Both the position numbers and the translations under genes were made by a program. This document shows, in pieces, positions 1 to 6,300 of a stretch of 40,020 nucleotides of DNA; the stretch's first letter is position 1, and every line of letters begins with the position of its first letter. The notes below the pieces were generated by a model. It was given only the letters and a program-made list of their open reading frames with translations. It was not told the DNA's origin and made no database searches. Origin of the DNA: a virus. The stretch is from positions 1 to 40,020 of IMG/VR virus record IMGVR_UViG_3300031951_000434. One strand, 5' to 3'.

Positions 1-55
1 GCCCGCAGTGCGGGCACTGGTAGCCAGCGGCGCTGCATGTTTCCTGATGGGTCAT
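1..55 (-). CDS. Partial zinc-ribbon protein (N-terminus only)
   Basis: The reverse strand reads MTHQETCSAAGYQCPHCG and runs off the left edge after 18 codons. Its ATG overlaps the stop of the gene at 52-399 in an ATGA arrangement, the same coupling used by most genes of this operon, so the start is believable. CPHCG is half of a four-cysteine zinc ribbon; the second half would lie outside the window. Function cannot be given from this fragment. Because bases 1-286 may be an alternative sequence at a circular junction, this gene may belong to a variant genome and not to the main one. Confidence 0.5.
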   Translation of the reverse strand, partial: MTHQETCSAAGYQCPHCG

Positions 56-399
56 TGCTTGTCGTCCTCTATGGCTTTGCGTGCGCGCACAACGGCGGGG
101 TCTTGCGGCGGGTAACTCGGCAGAATCAGACCGCTATACCTCCCGCTTGCTATTTCCTCCAGCACAGCGAGCAGCCGCTCCGCGCGGGCGTCTGCCTCCT
201 TCCACGCGGCGTAGTTCTTCCACGATATTTCTATGCTCTCTTTCCAGCCAGAGTTAAGCTCTGCTGCAATCTCCCTTGCCTTCGTCACCTCACCCTCAAG
301 GGCTTCGATGCGGTCGGCGGCATCCACTAAGTCAGACGGCGCACTTGTCAGGCCGTGTTCGCCCCACAGCCGCAGTCGCTTCACAAGGTCACTGCTCAT
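52..399 (-). CDS. Small coiled-coil phage protein, copy/allele B
   Basis: A 115-residue protein of unknown function. The first 38 residues (MSSDLVKRLRLW and onward to EALEGEV) are identical to those of the gene at 39563-40015; the rest is unrelated. Residues about 25-95 are rich in Glu, Ala, Lys and Arg with heptad-like spacing, which suggests a helical or coiled-coil protein. Its ATG overlaps the stop of the nuclease-like gene upstream, and its own stop overlaps the start of the next gene. Small helical proteins like this are common in early phage operons. Either it is a paralogue of the right-end gene or the two are alternative alleles of one gene joined by assembly. Confidence 0.65.
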   Translation of the reverse strand: MSSDLVKRLRLWGEHGLTSAPSDLVDAADRIEALEGEVTKAREIAAELNSGWKESIEISWKNYAAWKEADARAERLLAVLEEIASGRYSGLILPSYPPQDPAVVRARKAIEDDKQ

Positions 400-404
400 T
401 CGCC
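287..404. repeat. 118-bp direct repeat shared with the right end, left copy
   Basis: Bases 287-404 are identical to 39903-40020. Identity starts abruptly (C before it here, G before it at the right) and continues to the last base of the window. It covers the first 38 codons of the two related genes plus a few upstream bases. A repeat that stops exactly at the sequence end is typical of a contig end overlapping another part of the same circular molecule. Confidence 0.9.
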
Positions 405-857
405 GAGCCCCCCGAAGTCAAAGTCATTGAGGGGACACCATGACGCCGGGGGCACGAAGCACACCGGCTCGACGTCGGCTGGATCGTCGCGGTCGATGCG
501 ACCCCCGAAGCCGACCGGCAGGCGGGGGTTGGGCTCCGGGAGGCGGGCAACGTAGATGCCGTCGGTCAAGCCCGCGATGTAGACGCCCTTGATGCCGGTC
601 GCGAGCTCGATGGCCTTGATCGTGCCCAGCTTGTAGGCGGACAGGAACAAGCCGCCCATGTAGTTGAGCTCCTCGAGCGAATAATCCCGCGCCTTGATCT
701 CGGCCCACGCGACGACGTGCGGGCCGCGCAGGATGGCGTAGTCGACCGGGAACATCTTTCGGATGCGCCTGATGCCGATGCGGCCCACGAGCTGCACGTC
801 GCGCATCACGCGCGCCTCCTCGACGCGGTCCTCGCTCGTCTCGTAAATTGGCCTCAT
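396..857 (-). CDS. Small PD-(D/E)XK-like nuclease
   Basis: A 153-residue protein. Residues 36-55 read FPVDYAI, then WAEIKAR, giving D39, E53 and K55 in the spacing and strand context of a PD-(D/E)XK nuclease core (Asp on one strand, ExK on the next). The following LEELNYMGGLFLS helix fits the fold. Many phages carry small single-domain enzymes of this type that may act as resolvases or repair nucleases, but no substrate can be named. It sits in the left operon, with its ATG overlapping the stop of the gene at 854-1045 and its stop overlapping the start of the gene at 52-399. The fold call rests on motif spacing only. Confidence 0.55.
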   Translation of the reverse strand: MRPIYETSEDRVEEARVMRDVQLVGRIGIRRIRKMFPVDYAILRGPHVVAWAEIKARDYSLEELNYMGGLFLSAYKLGTIKAIELATGIKGVYIAGLTDGIYVARLPEPNPRLPVGFGGRIDRDDPADVEPVCFVPPASWCPLNDFDFGGLGE

Positions 858-1045
858 CCGACAGGCTCCAGACCGCGCGACGCCAACCAGAACACCTGCT
901 GCAAGTGGGCCCGCATCATCGTCTCGTTCTCCTCGCTCGGCTCGGCGCGCGCGTCACGCAAAGCGAGCGCGACGATCAGGGCCGGGATCGTCTCCGGCCT
1001 GTCGGCGTACGACCGGAACAATCGCTGCACGGTGGACTGCTTCAT
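854..1045 (-). CDS. Hypothetical 63-residue protein
   Basis: A short protein of unknown function, predicted mostly helical, with a basic N-terminus and a Glu-rich middle (PSEENETMM). Its support is positional: the ATG overlaps the TGA of the XRE gene upstream (ATGA), and its own TGA overlaps the ATG of the nuclease-like gene. This translational coupling runs through the whole operon. No domain is recognised. Confidence 0.6.
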   Translation of the reverse strand: MKQSTVQRLFRSYADRPETIPALIVALALRDARAEPSEENETMMRAHLQQVFWLASRGLEPVG

Positions 1046-1392
1046 GATGCTCTCCTTGCCTTGTCCGCGAACGTTTTCAGCTCGTCGCGCGTCATCGCCT
1101 TCGTCACCTCGAGCAACCGCACGAGGTGGTCCTGATTGGGGTGACCCCTCACCGCCTGTTGCAGTGACGGGTCAATCCGGCCCTCGTAGCCTCGCAGCGT
1201 CATCTCGCGCTTCGGGACGCCGAGCGCGTCCGCGAGGAGGGCCTGCACCTCGGGCGGCGGCGGGACGTGGAGGCCCCGCTCGACGCTCGAGAGATAGCTC
1301 GGGCTGCGCTTGATCTGGCGCGCGAGCGAGCGCAGGCTCACGCCCGCCTCCTCGCGCACCGACCGCAGCCACAAACCGAACGGCTGCGTCAT
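1042..1392 (-). CDS. XRE-family HTH regulator
   Basis: A 116-residue protein. Residues about 6-60 form a Cro/cI-type helix-turn-helix: FGLWLRSVREEAGVSLRSLA, then KRSPSYLSSVERG, the typical recognition-helix pattern. The C-terminal half (DHLVRLLEVTKAMTRDEL) is helical and may form dimers. As a second DNA-binding protein besides the S24 repressor at 5538-6260 it could act as a Cro-like or late-early switch factor. It is also one candidate to bind the TGTACAC boxes at the leftward promoters. Its stop overlaps the start of the following gene. Targets are unknown. Confidence 0.75.
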   Translation of the reverse strand: MTQPFGLWLRSVREEAGVSLRSLARQIKRSPSYLSSVERGLHVPPPPEVQALLADALGVPKREMTLRGYEGRIDPSLQQAVRGHPNQDHLVRLLEVTKAMTRDELKTFADKARRAS

Positions 1393-1886
1393 GAGCCGCC
1401 CCCGTTGCCGCCCTTCTCGAGGAGCGGGCGGAAGGGCGGCAGGTGCCGCTCAATCGGTCGGTGCGAGAGATTCGGCTCCGTGATGTGGCTCGTGAGTGCT
1501 TTCCGACCGAGTATTACTTCCCTTTTCAGGGTCGCAATGGCCTCCTCGTGCGCCGCTACCTGCCTCGCCAGCGCCTCGACGCGCTGCTCAAGGGCGGCGA
1601 GCTCGGGCGCCCTCTCAGGCTTCGCCTTGCGCTCGGGCCTCGGCTTGTGGTTGGCGTGCAGGACGCGCCTGCTGCCGTACACCTGACGGACAAAGTACGC
1701 GGCAGCAAAGGGGCTCGTGCCAGCTGCCTCGGCAAGGGTGCGAGGCGAGCACCCCTTCTCCCACTGGAGCGATCCGTCGGCATTCTTGCGGCTCATTGTC
1801 TTCGCCTGCTCGTGCATGGCGATGGTTGAGTTGAAATTCGAGCGCTTGCGCGTCTTGGCGTCGGCAGTCTGGTCGTTCGTGGTCAT
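1389..1886 (-). CDS. Hypothetical protein with coiled coil
   Basis: A 165-residue basic protein of unknown function. I chose the ATG at 1886 (MTTNDQ) over the upstream TTG at 1904 because GAGAAAGGG lies about 7 bases before it. Residues 48-80 (CSPRTLAEAAGTSPFAAAYFV) have an HTH-like look; residues about 92-130 (LAALEQRVEALARQVAAHEE) form a clear coiled coil; the tail is Pro/Gly-rich. It lies between the SSB-like gene and the XRE gene and overlaps the latter by an ATGA. A DNA-binding or replication-accessory role is possible but unproven. Confidence 0.6.
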   Translation of the reverse strand: MTTNDQTADAKTRKRSNFNSTIAMHEQAKTMSRKNADGSLQWEKGCSPRTLAEAAGTSPFAAAYFVRQVYGSRRVLHANHKPRPERKAKPERAPELAALEQRVEALARQVAAHEEAIATLKREVILGRKALTSHITEPNLSHRPIERHLPPFRPLLEKGGNGGGS

Positions 1887-1900
1887 GTGGTAGCCCTTTC

Positions 1901-2503
1901 TCAAAATGGTACTTCGTCTTCGACGGCTTCTGCTGCGGCGCCGTCAACACCGCTCAGGCGTGAGTATTCCGGGGACGCCATGATCACCTGCTTGAGGCCC
2001 TCGGAGAGCCCCGCGAACACGGCGGGGTCGAACTGCGACGGCTCGAGGCTCAGATAGATCGGAGCGTTTTGCGGCGCGCCGACCTTGACGCTTTTCGGCA
2101 CGGGCCCGATCCCGTCCGTGTTGGCGTATACGCGGTCGCCGCGCGTGTTGTGGCTGACGATCAGGCTGCACGGCTTGCCCAGCACCGACTTGATGTCGAA
2201 GCCGCCGGGGCCGAGCTCGGCGTCGCTGAACTTTTTCCCGCGCCACCCCTCGAGGTGCTTGCGCAGCGTACTCTTGTCGCTCGACGAGAGCGTGTAGCGC
2301 TGCGAGTGCGTGACGGGCCGTCCGTCAGTCATCTGCTCGTCGACGAGCTCCCACGCCAACAGCACCTTGTGCTGCAACTTGACGTCGCCCTGCCACTCCA
2401 CGCGCTGCGTGCCGAGGTCGACGACCTTCACGCATATTGCGATGTGCGTCCCGGCGGGGGCGGGCGTGTACGATCCGTTCCCATTACCCTTTGGCAAAAA
2501 CAT
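1901..2503 (-). CDS. SSB-like single-strand DNA-binding protein
   Basis: A 200-residue protein of a family found beside phage exonucleases. The N-terminal part (PAGTHIAICVKVVDLGTQ, then YTLSSSDKSTLRKHLEGWRG) looks like a beta-rich OB-type domain. The last residues, VEDEVPF, match the acidic-plus-hydrophobic tip of bacterial SSB (DDDIPF), which recruits DNA-repair partners. The gene overlaps the end of the RecB-like exonuclease gene by 20 bases, so the two are co-translated. Likely role: coat single strands made by that exonuclease or by the phage replisome. The SSB function is inferred from the tip and the neighbour; binding residues cannot be assigned. Confidence 0.65.
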   Translation of the reverse strand: MFLPKGNGNGSYTPAPAGTHIAICVKVVDLGTQRVEWQGDVKLQHKVLLAWELVDEQMTDGRPVTHSQRYTLSSSDKSTLRKHLEGWRGKKFSDAELGPGGFDIKSVLGKPCSLIVSHNTRGDRVYANTDGIGPVPKSVKVGAPQNAPIYLSLEPSQFDPAVFAGLSEGLKQVIMASPEYSRLSGVDGAAAEAVEDEVPF

Positions 2504-3296
2504 TCCAAGTCTCCTTCATTGCGTCGTTCCAGACGTAGTGGTCAAAATCAGGCACGTAGATTTGCTTCAGCTCCTTGGGGCCGAAGGTTCGCAGGACGAT
2601 CTCGAGCGCCTCGGCAGCTGCCACGATCTGGCGCCACCCCTCGTCGATCTGTGCCTGCGTGAGCTCGTATGTCGCCGACTTCTTTGGCGTGACGTACAGA
2701 AGCTTCACCGGCAGGCCGGTGGCACGCGCGTAGACAGCCGCCTGACGAACGTGATCCGCGCGAGGCTCGCTCGGCAGGGCCTTCGTCGTCTTCAGGTCGA
2801 CGACGCAGTCGGGCATCTCGTAATCGAGGTAGCCGATCACGGGCGCGGGCCACTCGGCGTCGGCGCGCCACGCAGCTGACACGCGGCGCTGCGTGCTGAC
2901 CGGCCTCGGCCAGCCGCTGATGGCCTTGGCGACCTGCTCGACCATCGGCCTGATCAGCACGCGCTCGGCCTCGGCGGCACGTTCGCGCTCGAACGCCGCC
3001 TCCGCCTGCTTCGCCATGTCCTCGTAGGGCCCGTCGGTGACCAGCCCCTCCGGCGCCTTGGGCACGTTCAGGCCCCAGTTGACCTCGGCGCTGCGTACGG
3101 CGCCGTCGAGGTCGGTGCCGAGCAGGAGGGCCGTCATGCCCGCCTCCACCGCCGTGCCACGGTACGCGGCGAACTTATCGCCCGCATCGCTGTACTTACC
3201 GACATAGCGCAGAACCCACGCCGCCGGTTGGCCCAGAAACAGATTGAGCGAGCTCGGGCTCAGGTGGCCGATGCCGTACTTCTCGAAGCCGTTCAT
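2484..3296 (-). CDS. RecB/Cas4-like PD-(D/E)XK exonuclease
   Basis: A 270-residue nuclease of the RecB-like (PDDEXK_1) superfamily. Visible motifs are SPSSLNLF (12-20), RGTAVEAGM (46-54), D158 in GYLDYE, D167-x-K169 in VVDLKTTK, and Q185 in HVRQAAVYA, the order expected for the metal-binding core. Length is normal for phage single-domain exonucleases. It probably resects double-strand ends for phage recombination, with the SSB-like protein encoded immediately downstream. The start ATG is preceded by CGGGGACACC, a leader repeated at several genes here. No CRISPR or cas genes are nearby, so a Cas4 role is unlikely. The histidine usual in motif I is replaced by Glu (AVEAG). Confidence 0.8.
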   Translation of the reverse strand: MNGFEKYGIGHLSPSSLNLFLGQPAAWVLRYVGKYSDAGDKFAAYRGTAVEAGMTALLLGTDLDGAVRSAEVNWGLNVPKAPEGLVTDGPYEDMAKQAEAAFERERAAEAERVLIRPMVEQVAKAISGWPRPVSTQRRVSAAWRADAEWPAPVIGYLDYEMPDCVVDLKTTKALPSEPRADHVRQAAVYARATGLPVKLLYVTPKKSATYELTQAQIDEGWRQIVAAAEALEIVLRTFGPKELKQIYVPDFDHYVWNDAMKETWNVFAKG

Positions 3297-3478
3297 GGTG
3301 TCCCCGGAATAATAAGGTTGGACTTCACGGCGCGCACGAGGCGCTCCGTCTCCTCGCTGGACAGGCCAGCACGCTGCAGGTCGCCGCGCGCCGTGTCCTC
3401 GGTCACCCTGCCACGCGACAGGGCCACAACCGCGTCTTGGATGCGCCGGTGGCGCGCCATCAGGTCGTCGAGGGTCAC
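3293..3478 (-). CDS. Hypothetical 61-residue protein
   Basis: A short helical protein (MTLDDLMARHRRIQDAVV) starting at GTG 3478, which overlaps the TGA of the upstream membrane-protein gene (GTGA). Its own TGA overlaps the ATG of the exonuclease gene. No domain is recognised. The charged amphipathic pattern and position just ahead of the exonuclease would suit a small accessory protein, but that is a guess from position only. Confidence 0.6.
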   Translation of the reverse strand: MTLDDLMARHRRIQDAVVALSRGRVTEDTARGDLQRAGLSSEETERLVRAVKSNLIIPGTP

Positions 3479-3639
3479 GGCAGCGTCCCCTTGATGCTGT
3501 ACCAGTAGAGCGGCGGCGCGGCAGCGGCGCAGGTGGCGAGCGGCACGCGCCGCCCGTCCTGCACCCCCTGAATGAACGCCACGGTGGCCGCGAACGTCAG
3601 CAGGTAAAACACGACGAACGCGATCTCACTGGGCCGCAT
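3475..3639 (-). CDS. Small membrane protein, 54 residues
   Basis: Read directly from the reverse strand: MRPSEIAFVVFYLLTF, on through VQDGRR, ending YWYSIKGTLP. Residues about 5-23 form one hydrophobic transmembrane segment and residues 34-48 (LATCAAAAPPLYWY) a second weaker one, joined by a positively charged turn (DGRR). Its stop overlaps the GTG of the next gene, and its ATG lies inside the end of the gene at 3626-3892, 14 bases before that stop. This fits the coupled operon. Function is unknown; small early membrane proteins in phages sometimes act in superinfection exclusion. Confidence 0.6.
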   Translation of the reverse strand: MRPSEIAFVVFYLLTFAATVAFIQGVQDGRRVPLATCAAAAPPLYWYSIKGTLP

Positions 3640-3892
3640 GGGTCACCCCCAGTGTCGCCGCCAGCGTCTCGGCGTCCGGGTACGTGCGGTCGATCTCCGC
3701 CGTAAGCTCGGCGACGGCGCGGTCGAAGTCGGCGTGCTCGACCGAGTGGCGCGCCCAGTTGACGTGGGCGCTGATCGTCCACTTGCCACGGCTATATGAC
3801 GCCAGCGCGCCGCCGAAGCCCCACTCGCCACGAACGCGCTGCGCGACGTGTTCAGCAAACTCACTCAGTCTGTCTACTGTCTCGGTGTCCAT
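3626..3892 (-). CDS. Hypothetical 88-residue protein
   Basis: The start is the ATG at 3892 (MDTETVDRLSEF) because it carries the best Shine-Dalgarno sequence of the left arm, AAGGAGG, at optimal distance. An upstream in-frame ATG at 3922 lacks this and would run into the 3915-3945 hairpin. The protein is mixed alpha/beta, with a central WGFGGALASYSRGKWTISAH segment and an acidic C-terminal helix. No family is recognised. It is the first gene after the hairpin that separates it from the DUF6011 gene. Confidence 0.6.
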   Translation of the reverse strand: MDTETVDRLSEFAEHVAQRVRGEWGFGGALASYSRGKWTISAHVNWARHSVEHADFDRAVAELTAEIDRTYPDAETLAATLGVTHAAQ

Positions 3893-3914
3893 TGTAGTCC
3901 TCCTTGAATTTGGC

Positions 3915-3945
3915 GCTGACACCGGCGAACCCGTCCGGTGTCAGC
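3915..3945. promoter_or_regulatory. Perfect 11-bp inverted repeat between operon genes
   Basis: GCTGACACCGG (3915-3925) and its exact complement (3935-3945) flank a 9-base loop, between the stop of the DUF6011 gene and the strong ribosome-binding site of the next leftward gene. No T-run follows on either strand, so it is not a classical terminator. It could be an mRNA-processing or stabilising hairpin, or a protein-binding palindrome. Confidence 0.5.
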
Positions 3946-3958
3946 TGTAGTCGAAAAA

Positions 3959-4858
3959 TCACCAGCCCATCTTGCCTGCGCAGATCGGGCCGATCCCCTG
4001 CGAGACCGAGTTGGGGTCGGTCAGCTCCCTGCCGCAGCAGGAGCAAGACCCCGTCAGCCGACCGTAGGCTACGGCTGCGGCGCGTGCGTCTGCCGCGACC
4101 GCGACGAACGCATCGCGGCGCTCGTCGTCACACGCGCGAACCGGGTGGAATGAGCCGTCGACGATCTTGCCGAGGTAGTCGCCCGCGTCGTCCGACTTGA
4201 CGTACAGCGCGCCCGCGTTCGAGCTCGTCGCGCCCGCCGGGGACACGATGAATGTGTGGCCGTCGGGTGACGTGAGGCGCACCTTGATGCGGCTCAGGCC
4301 GGTTGCGCGGGCGTTGTCGAACGCCTCCGTGATCTGCGATGCGTCGATGTCGACGCGGCGCGCCTGAGCCTGCGTGGCGCGGGCGGCGTCCTGAGCGGCG
4401 AGGCGCTCGACCGCCGCCAACTGCTTCTCGGTGAGGCTGCCCCACTGCTTGACGGCGTCGCGCATGGACGCGGCGAAGGCGAAGGTGGGCGCCTTGGCTT
4501 CGAGCCACGCGGCGAGCTCGGGGCGAGATTGCGCGAACGCCTCGAGGTTGGCCTCGGCGCTGCGCTCCTTACGCGCCGCCGTGTAGGCGCGCGCCTTGGC
4601 GCGATCATCGGGCGCCGTCTTGAACGAGCGCTGGCCCTTGCCCTTGCACTTGAAGCAATCGCCGAGGACGCGACCGCCCCAGCTCACGAACTTGCCCCGG
4701 CCCTTGCAGGCGGGGCAGGTCTCGGGCCACATCTTGGTGGGGTCGGCGACCGTCGCGGCGAGGTGCTCGCCCGGCTGGCGGCGCGGCGCCGTGGCCGTGC
4801 TGCCGACGTCGTCGCCGAGACCGGCGAAGGGGTCGTTGATGTCGATCTGGTACGTCAT
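3959..4858 (-). CDS. DUF6011 protein with DnaJ-type zinc finger
   Basis: A 299-residue early protein. Residues 48-75 carry two CxxCxGxG motifs (C48/C51 CPACKGRG and C68/C71 CFKCKGKG), like the DnaJ zinc-finger domain. A long helical, Ala-rich middle follows (95-185). The C-terminus (270-299) reads CSCCGRELTDPNS, then GIGPICAGKMGW, matching the DUF6011 pattern with four zinc-binding cysteines. The family is frequent in actinobacterial and alphaproteobacterial phages; its role is unknown. It is the first gene behind its own strong promoter (4877-4928), which implies early, high expression. Two zinc sites suggest nucleic-acid or protein binding. Confidence 0.7.
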   Translation of the reverse strand: MTYQIDINDPFAGLGDDVGSTATAPRRQPGEHLAATVADPTKMWPETCPACKGRGKFVSWGGRVLGDCFKCKGKGQRSFKTAPDDRAKARAYTAARKERSAEANLEAFAQSRPELAAWLEAKAPTFAFAASMRDAVKQWGSLTEKQLAAVERLAAQDAARATQAQARRVDIDASQITEAFDNARATGLSRIKVRLTSPDGHTFIVSPAGATSSNAGALYVKSDDAGDYLGKIVDGSFHPVRACDDERRDAFVAVAADARAAAVAYGRLTGSCSCCGRELTDPNSVSQGIGPICAGKMGW

Positions 4859-4876
4859 GGTGGTGTCTCCGTGCTG

Positions 4877-4928
4877 GTGTACACTGATATAGTTGGCGTC
4901 CGTACACCCGTCAATAGGCAGGTGTACG
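4877..4928 (-). promoter_or_regulatory. Leftward early promoter P1 with TGTACAC boxes
   Basis: On the reverse strand TTGACG (4909-4914), 17 bases, then TATATC (4886-4891), a near-consensus sigma70 promoter. GTGTACAC, a perfect palindrome, lies at 4877-4884 near +1; related boxes lie in the spacer (GGGTGTAC, 4901-4908) and upstream (4921-4928). It drives the DUF6011 gene through the leader CGGAGACACCACC-ATG. The same layout recurs at three other leftward promoters. Confidence 0.75.
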
Positions 4929-5108
4929 ATTGTCGCCAGTCAATTCGACCGGCGCTTGCGTGACCACGTAGGTTCCGCCGGGCCCGGCGCGGACCTCGCT
5001 CGGGCCGTCGATGCGGACGGCCTTGGCGCGGGCCGTGTGGCCGGTGTCCCAGACGACCACGACGCACTCGTGGTCGAAGAAAATGCGGGTCTCAATGCTG
5101 TCAGACAT
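4911..5108 (-). CDS. Hypothetical 65-residue protein
   Basis: A small beta-rich protein (RIFFDHECVVVVWDTG, then GGTYVVTQAPVEL) of unknown function. The ATG at 5108 has AGGAGG nine bases upstream, a strong ribosome-binding site. It follows the gene at 5118-5336 by nine bases, so the two form a short operon behind promoter P2. Its 3' end overlaps the upstream boxes of promoter P1. No domain is recognised. Confidence 0.6.
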   Translation of the reverse strand: MSDSIETRIFFDHECVVVVWDTGHTARAKAVRIDGPSEVRAGPGGTYVVTQAPVELTGDNRTPAY

Positions 5109-5117
5109 GTGGGCCTC

Positions 5118-5336
5118 CTATCGCGCGCGGCGGGCCTGCTCGGCCCAGTAGACCTCGAGCTCGCTCCGGAGCTTGAGCAGGTATTCGAATGCGTGGCCCT
5201 CGATCCGCATCGTGTCGTTGATGTCGCGGATCGCGTGGGCGATCTGCGCGTCGGGCATCCGGCGGACCCGCTTGCGCAGGTCGCTCATGCGCTCGAGAAG
5301 CGCGCGGGTCTGGTGTGTGACGGGCATGACGATCAT
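5118..5336 (-). CDS. Hypothetical 72-residue helical protein
   Basis: The start at ATG 5336 (MIVMPVTHQTR) is fixed by promoter P2: the -10 box is at 5361-5366, so any farther upstream start would lie at or before the transcription start. GGAG precedes it. The protein is strongly helical and basic (LLERMSDLRKRVRRM, then LLKLRSELEVYWAEQ). First gene of an early leftward unit next to the repressor, a position where phages often keep anti-repressor, N-like or host-takeover proteins. No such family is recognised here. Confidence 0.6.
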   Translation of the reverse strand: MIVMPVTHQTRALLERMSDLRKRVRRMPDAQIAHAIRDINDTMRIEGHAFEYLLKLRSELEVYWAEQARRAR

Positions 5337-5351
5337 GGGTGTCTCCGTGTT

Positions 5352-5403
5352 GGTGACACTCACATAAGGTCGGCATGTGCACTCGTCAACCCCACGGGTG
5401 TAC
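5352..5403 (-). promoter_or_regulatory. Leftward early promoter P2 with TGTAC/GTGCAC boxes
   Basis: On the reverse strand TTGACG (5384-5389), exactly 17 bases, TATGTG (5361-5366). Boxes: GGTGACACT at 5352-5360, GTGCAC at 5377-5382 inside the spacer, and GGGTGTACA at 5395-5403 upstream. The leader ends CGGAGACACCC-ATG. It is the promoter nearest the immunity region. Confidence 0.7.
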
Positions 5404-5429
5404 AATTAAGACAAGCGCTACCTCTTGTC

Positions 5430-5523
5430 AGGACAAAGGACGAGACCTCTGCTCATTCTTGGAAGGTTTTGTCCTTCCTCCCTCAAAAAGGGGGGCGGAT
5501 ATTTTATTACGCGGTCGCGTAAT
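5430..5523. promoter_or_regulatory. Palindrome-rich stretch after the repressor gene
   Basis: Between the repressor stop and promoter P2 lie three inverted repeats. AGGACAAA (5430-5437) pairs with TTTGTCCT (5468-5475). CCTCCC (5477-5482) can pair with GGGGGG (5490-5495) around an A-rich loop. A perfect palindrome ATTACGCGGTCGCGTAAT spans 5506-5523 in AT-rich flanks. The last is well placed either to end repressor transcription or to bind a regulator upstream of P2. No strong U-tract follows any of them, so the terminator call is weak. Confidence 0.45.
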
Positions 5524-5537
5524 TTAATTGCGTCGGG

Positions 5538-6260
5538 CTAGAGCGGCTCGTGGACGATTGCCGCAATCACCCGGTGGGTGATCTGGATGTGCTCGCCCGC
5601 GACCGGCCTGACCGGCAGGGGGGTCTGGAAGTCGGGGCGCGACGACAGGCAGCGCAGCTCGAGGCCGTGGGGGCCCAGCGCCAGCTCCTTGCAGGTAGCC
5701 TCGACCTCATCGTGCCGATAGCGCTGCACGATCACGCGCTCGCCGGGACGGGGCTCACGTCCGAGCTCGTCGTAGCTCACGCATATCACGGTCGAGCCGT
5801 GTGGAAACACGCGATCCATCGAGTGGCCCGACACCTCAAAGGCGACCACGTTGTGCTGCCGGTAGGCCGGGGGCGCCACGTAGGGCACGGAGCGGTGCTC
5901 GTCCGCCTGAGCGGCGGCGCGCCACAGGCCCGCCTGCACCGACCCCACGACGGGGATGTGGCTGTGGCTGCGCGCACGCACGCGGCTGGTCACCTGCGCG
6001 TCGCGGCCCGACAGGATGCGGACGGCCTCGGTGTGGTCGATTGGCGGGTCGCCAAGGCCCTGAAGGGCGTCGGCGAGGCGGACGGATACGTCGAGCGCGA
6101 GGTACTCGCCGGTGGCGCCGTAGACGTGCTTGCCGATCCCTGACCCGTGGCTGTAGCCCGCGCGCCGTGCCAGCTCGCGGAACGACAGGCCGGATCGGTC
6201 AATCAGGGAGCGCAGGCGCGCACCCGCTCCACTCAACTTTTTATCGTGCTTCGTCGTCAT
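5538..6260 (-). CDS. LexA/cI-like S24 repressor
   Basis: A 240-residue prophage repressor. The N-terminal HTH (about 10-65: LRSLIDRSGLSFRELARRAG) binds operators. The C-terminal S24 self-cleavage domain shows the Ala110-Gly111 cleavage site (SVQAGLW), catalytic Ser147 (SGHSMD) and catalytic Lys191 (ATCKEL), all intact. By analogy with lambda cI and LexA, RecA filaments formed after DNA damage should trigger cleavage and induction. The start is the ATG at 6260, not the GTG at 6302, which lies inside the operator. The start codon overlaps a DnaA-box-like TTATCCACA. It is divergent from the DnaA-like gene at 6366, and the intervening 105 bases form the immunity switch. Confidence 0.9.
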   Translation of the reverse strand: MTTKHDKKLSGAGARLRSLIDRSGLSFRELARRAGYSHGSGIGKHVYGATGEYLALDVSVRLADALQGLGDPPIDHTEAVRILSGRDAQVTSRVRARSHSHIPVVGSVQAGLWRAAAQADEHRSVPYVAPPAYRQHNVVAFEVSGHSMDRVFPHGSTVICVSYDELGREPRPGERVIVQRYRHDEVEATCKELALGPHGLELRCLSSRPDFQTPLPVRPVAGEHIQITHRVIAAIVHEPL

Positions 6261-6268
6261 GTGGATAA
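6260..6268 (-). promoter_or_regulatory. Consensus DnaA box at the repressor start
   Basis: The reverse strand reads TTATCCACA, the consensus DnaA box, sharing one base with the repressor ATG. A one-mismatch copy (ATATCCACA) is at 6295-6303. The adjacent rightward gene encodes a DnaA-type DNA-binding domain, so these may be sites for the host DnaA or its phage look-alike. Confidence 0.45.
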
Positions 6269-6300
6269 CTGCGTAACTTGGTCCGACAAAGTCAATATCC

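Noticed and set aside
2484-3296. Cas4 of a CRISPR system
   Set aside because: The RecB-like nuclease is flanked by phage recombination genes; no CRISPR repeats or other cas genes are seen, and the four Cas4 cysteines are lacking.
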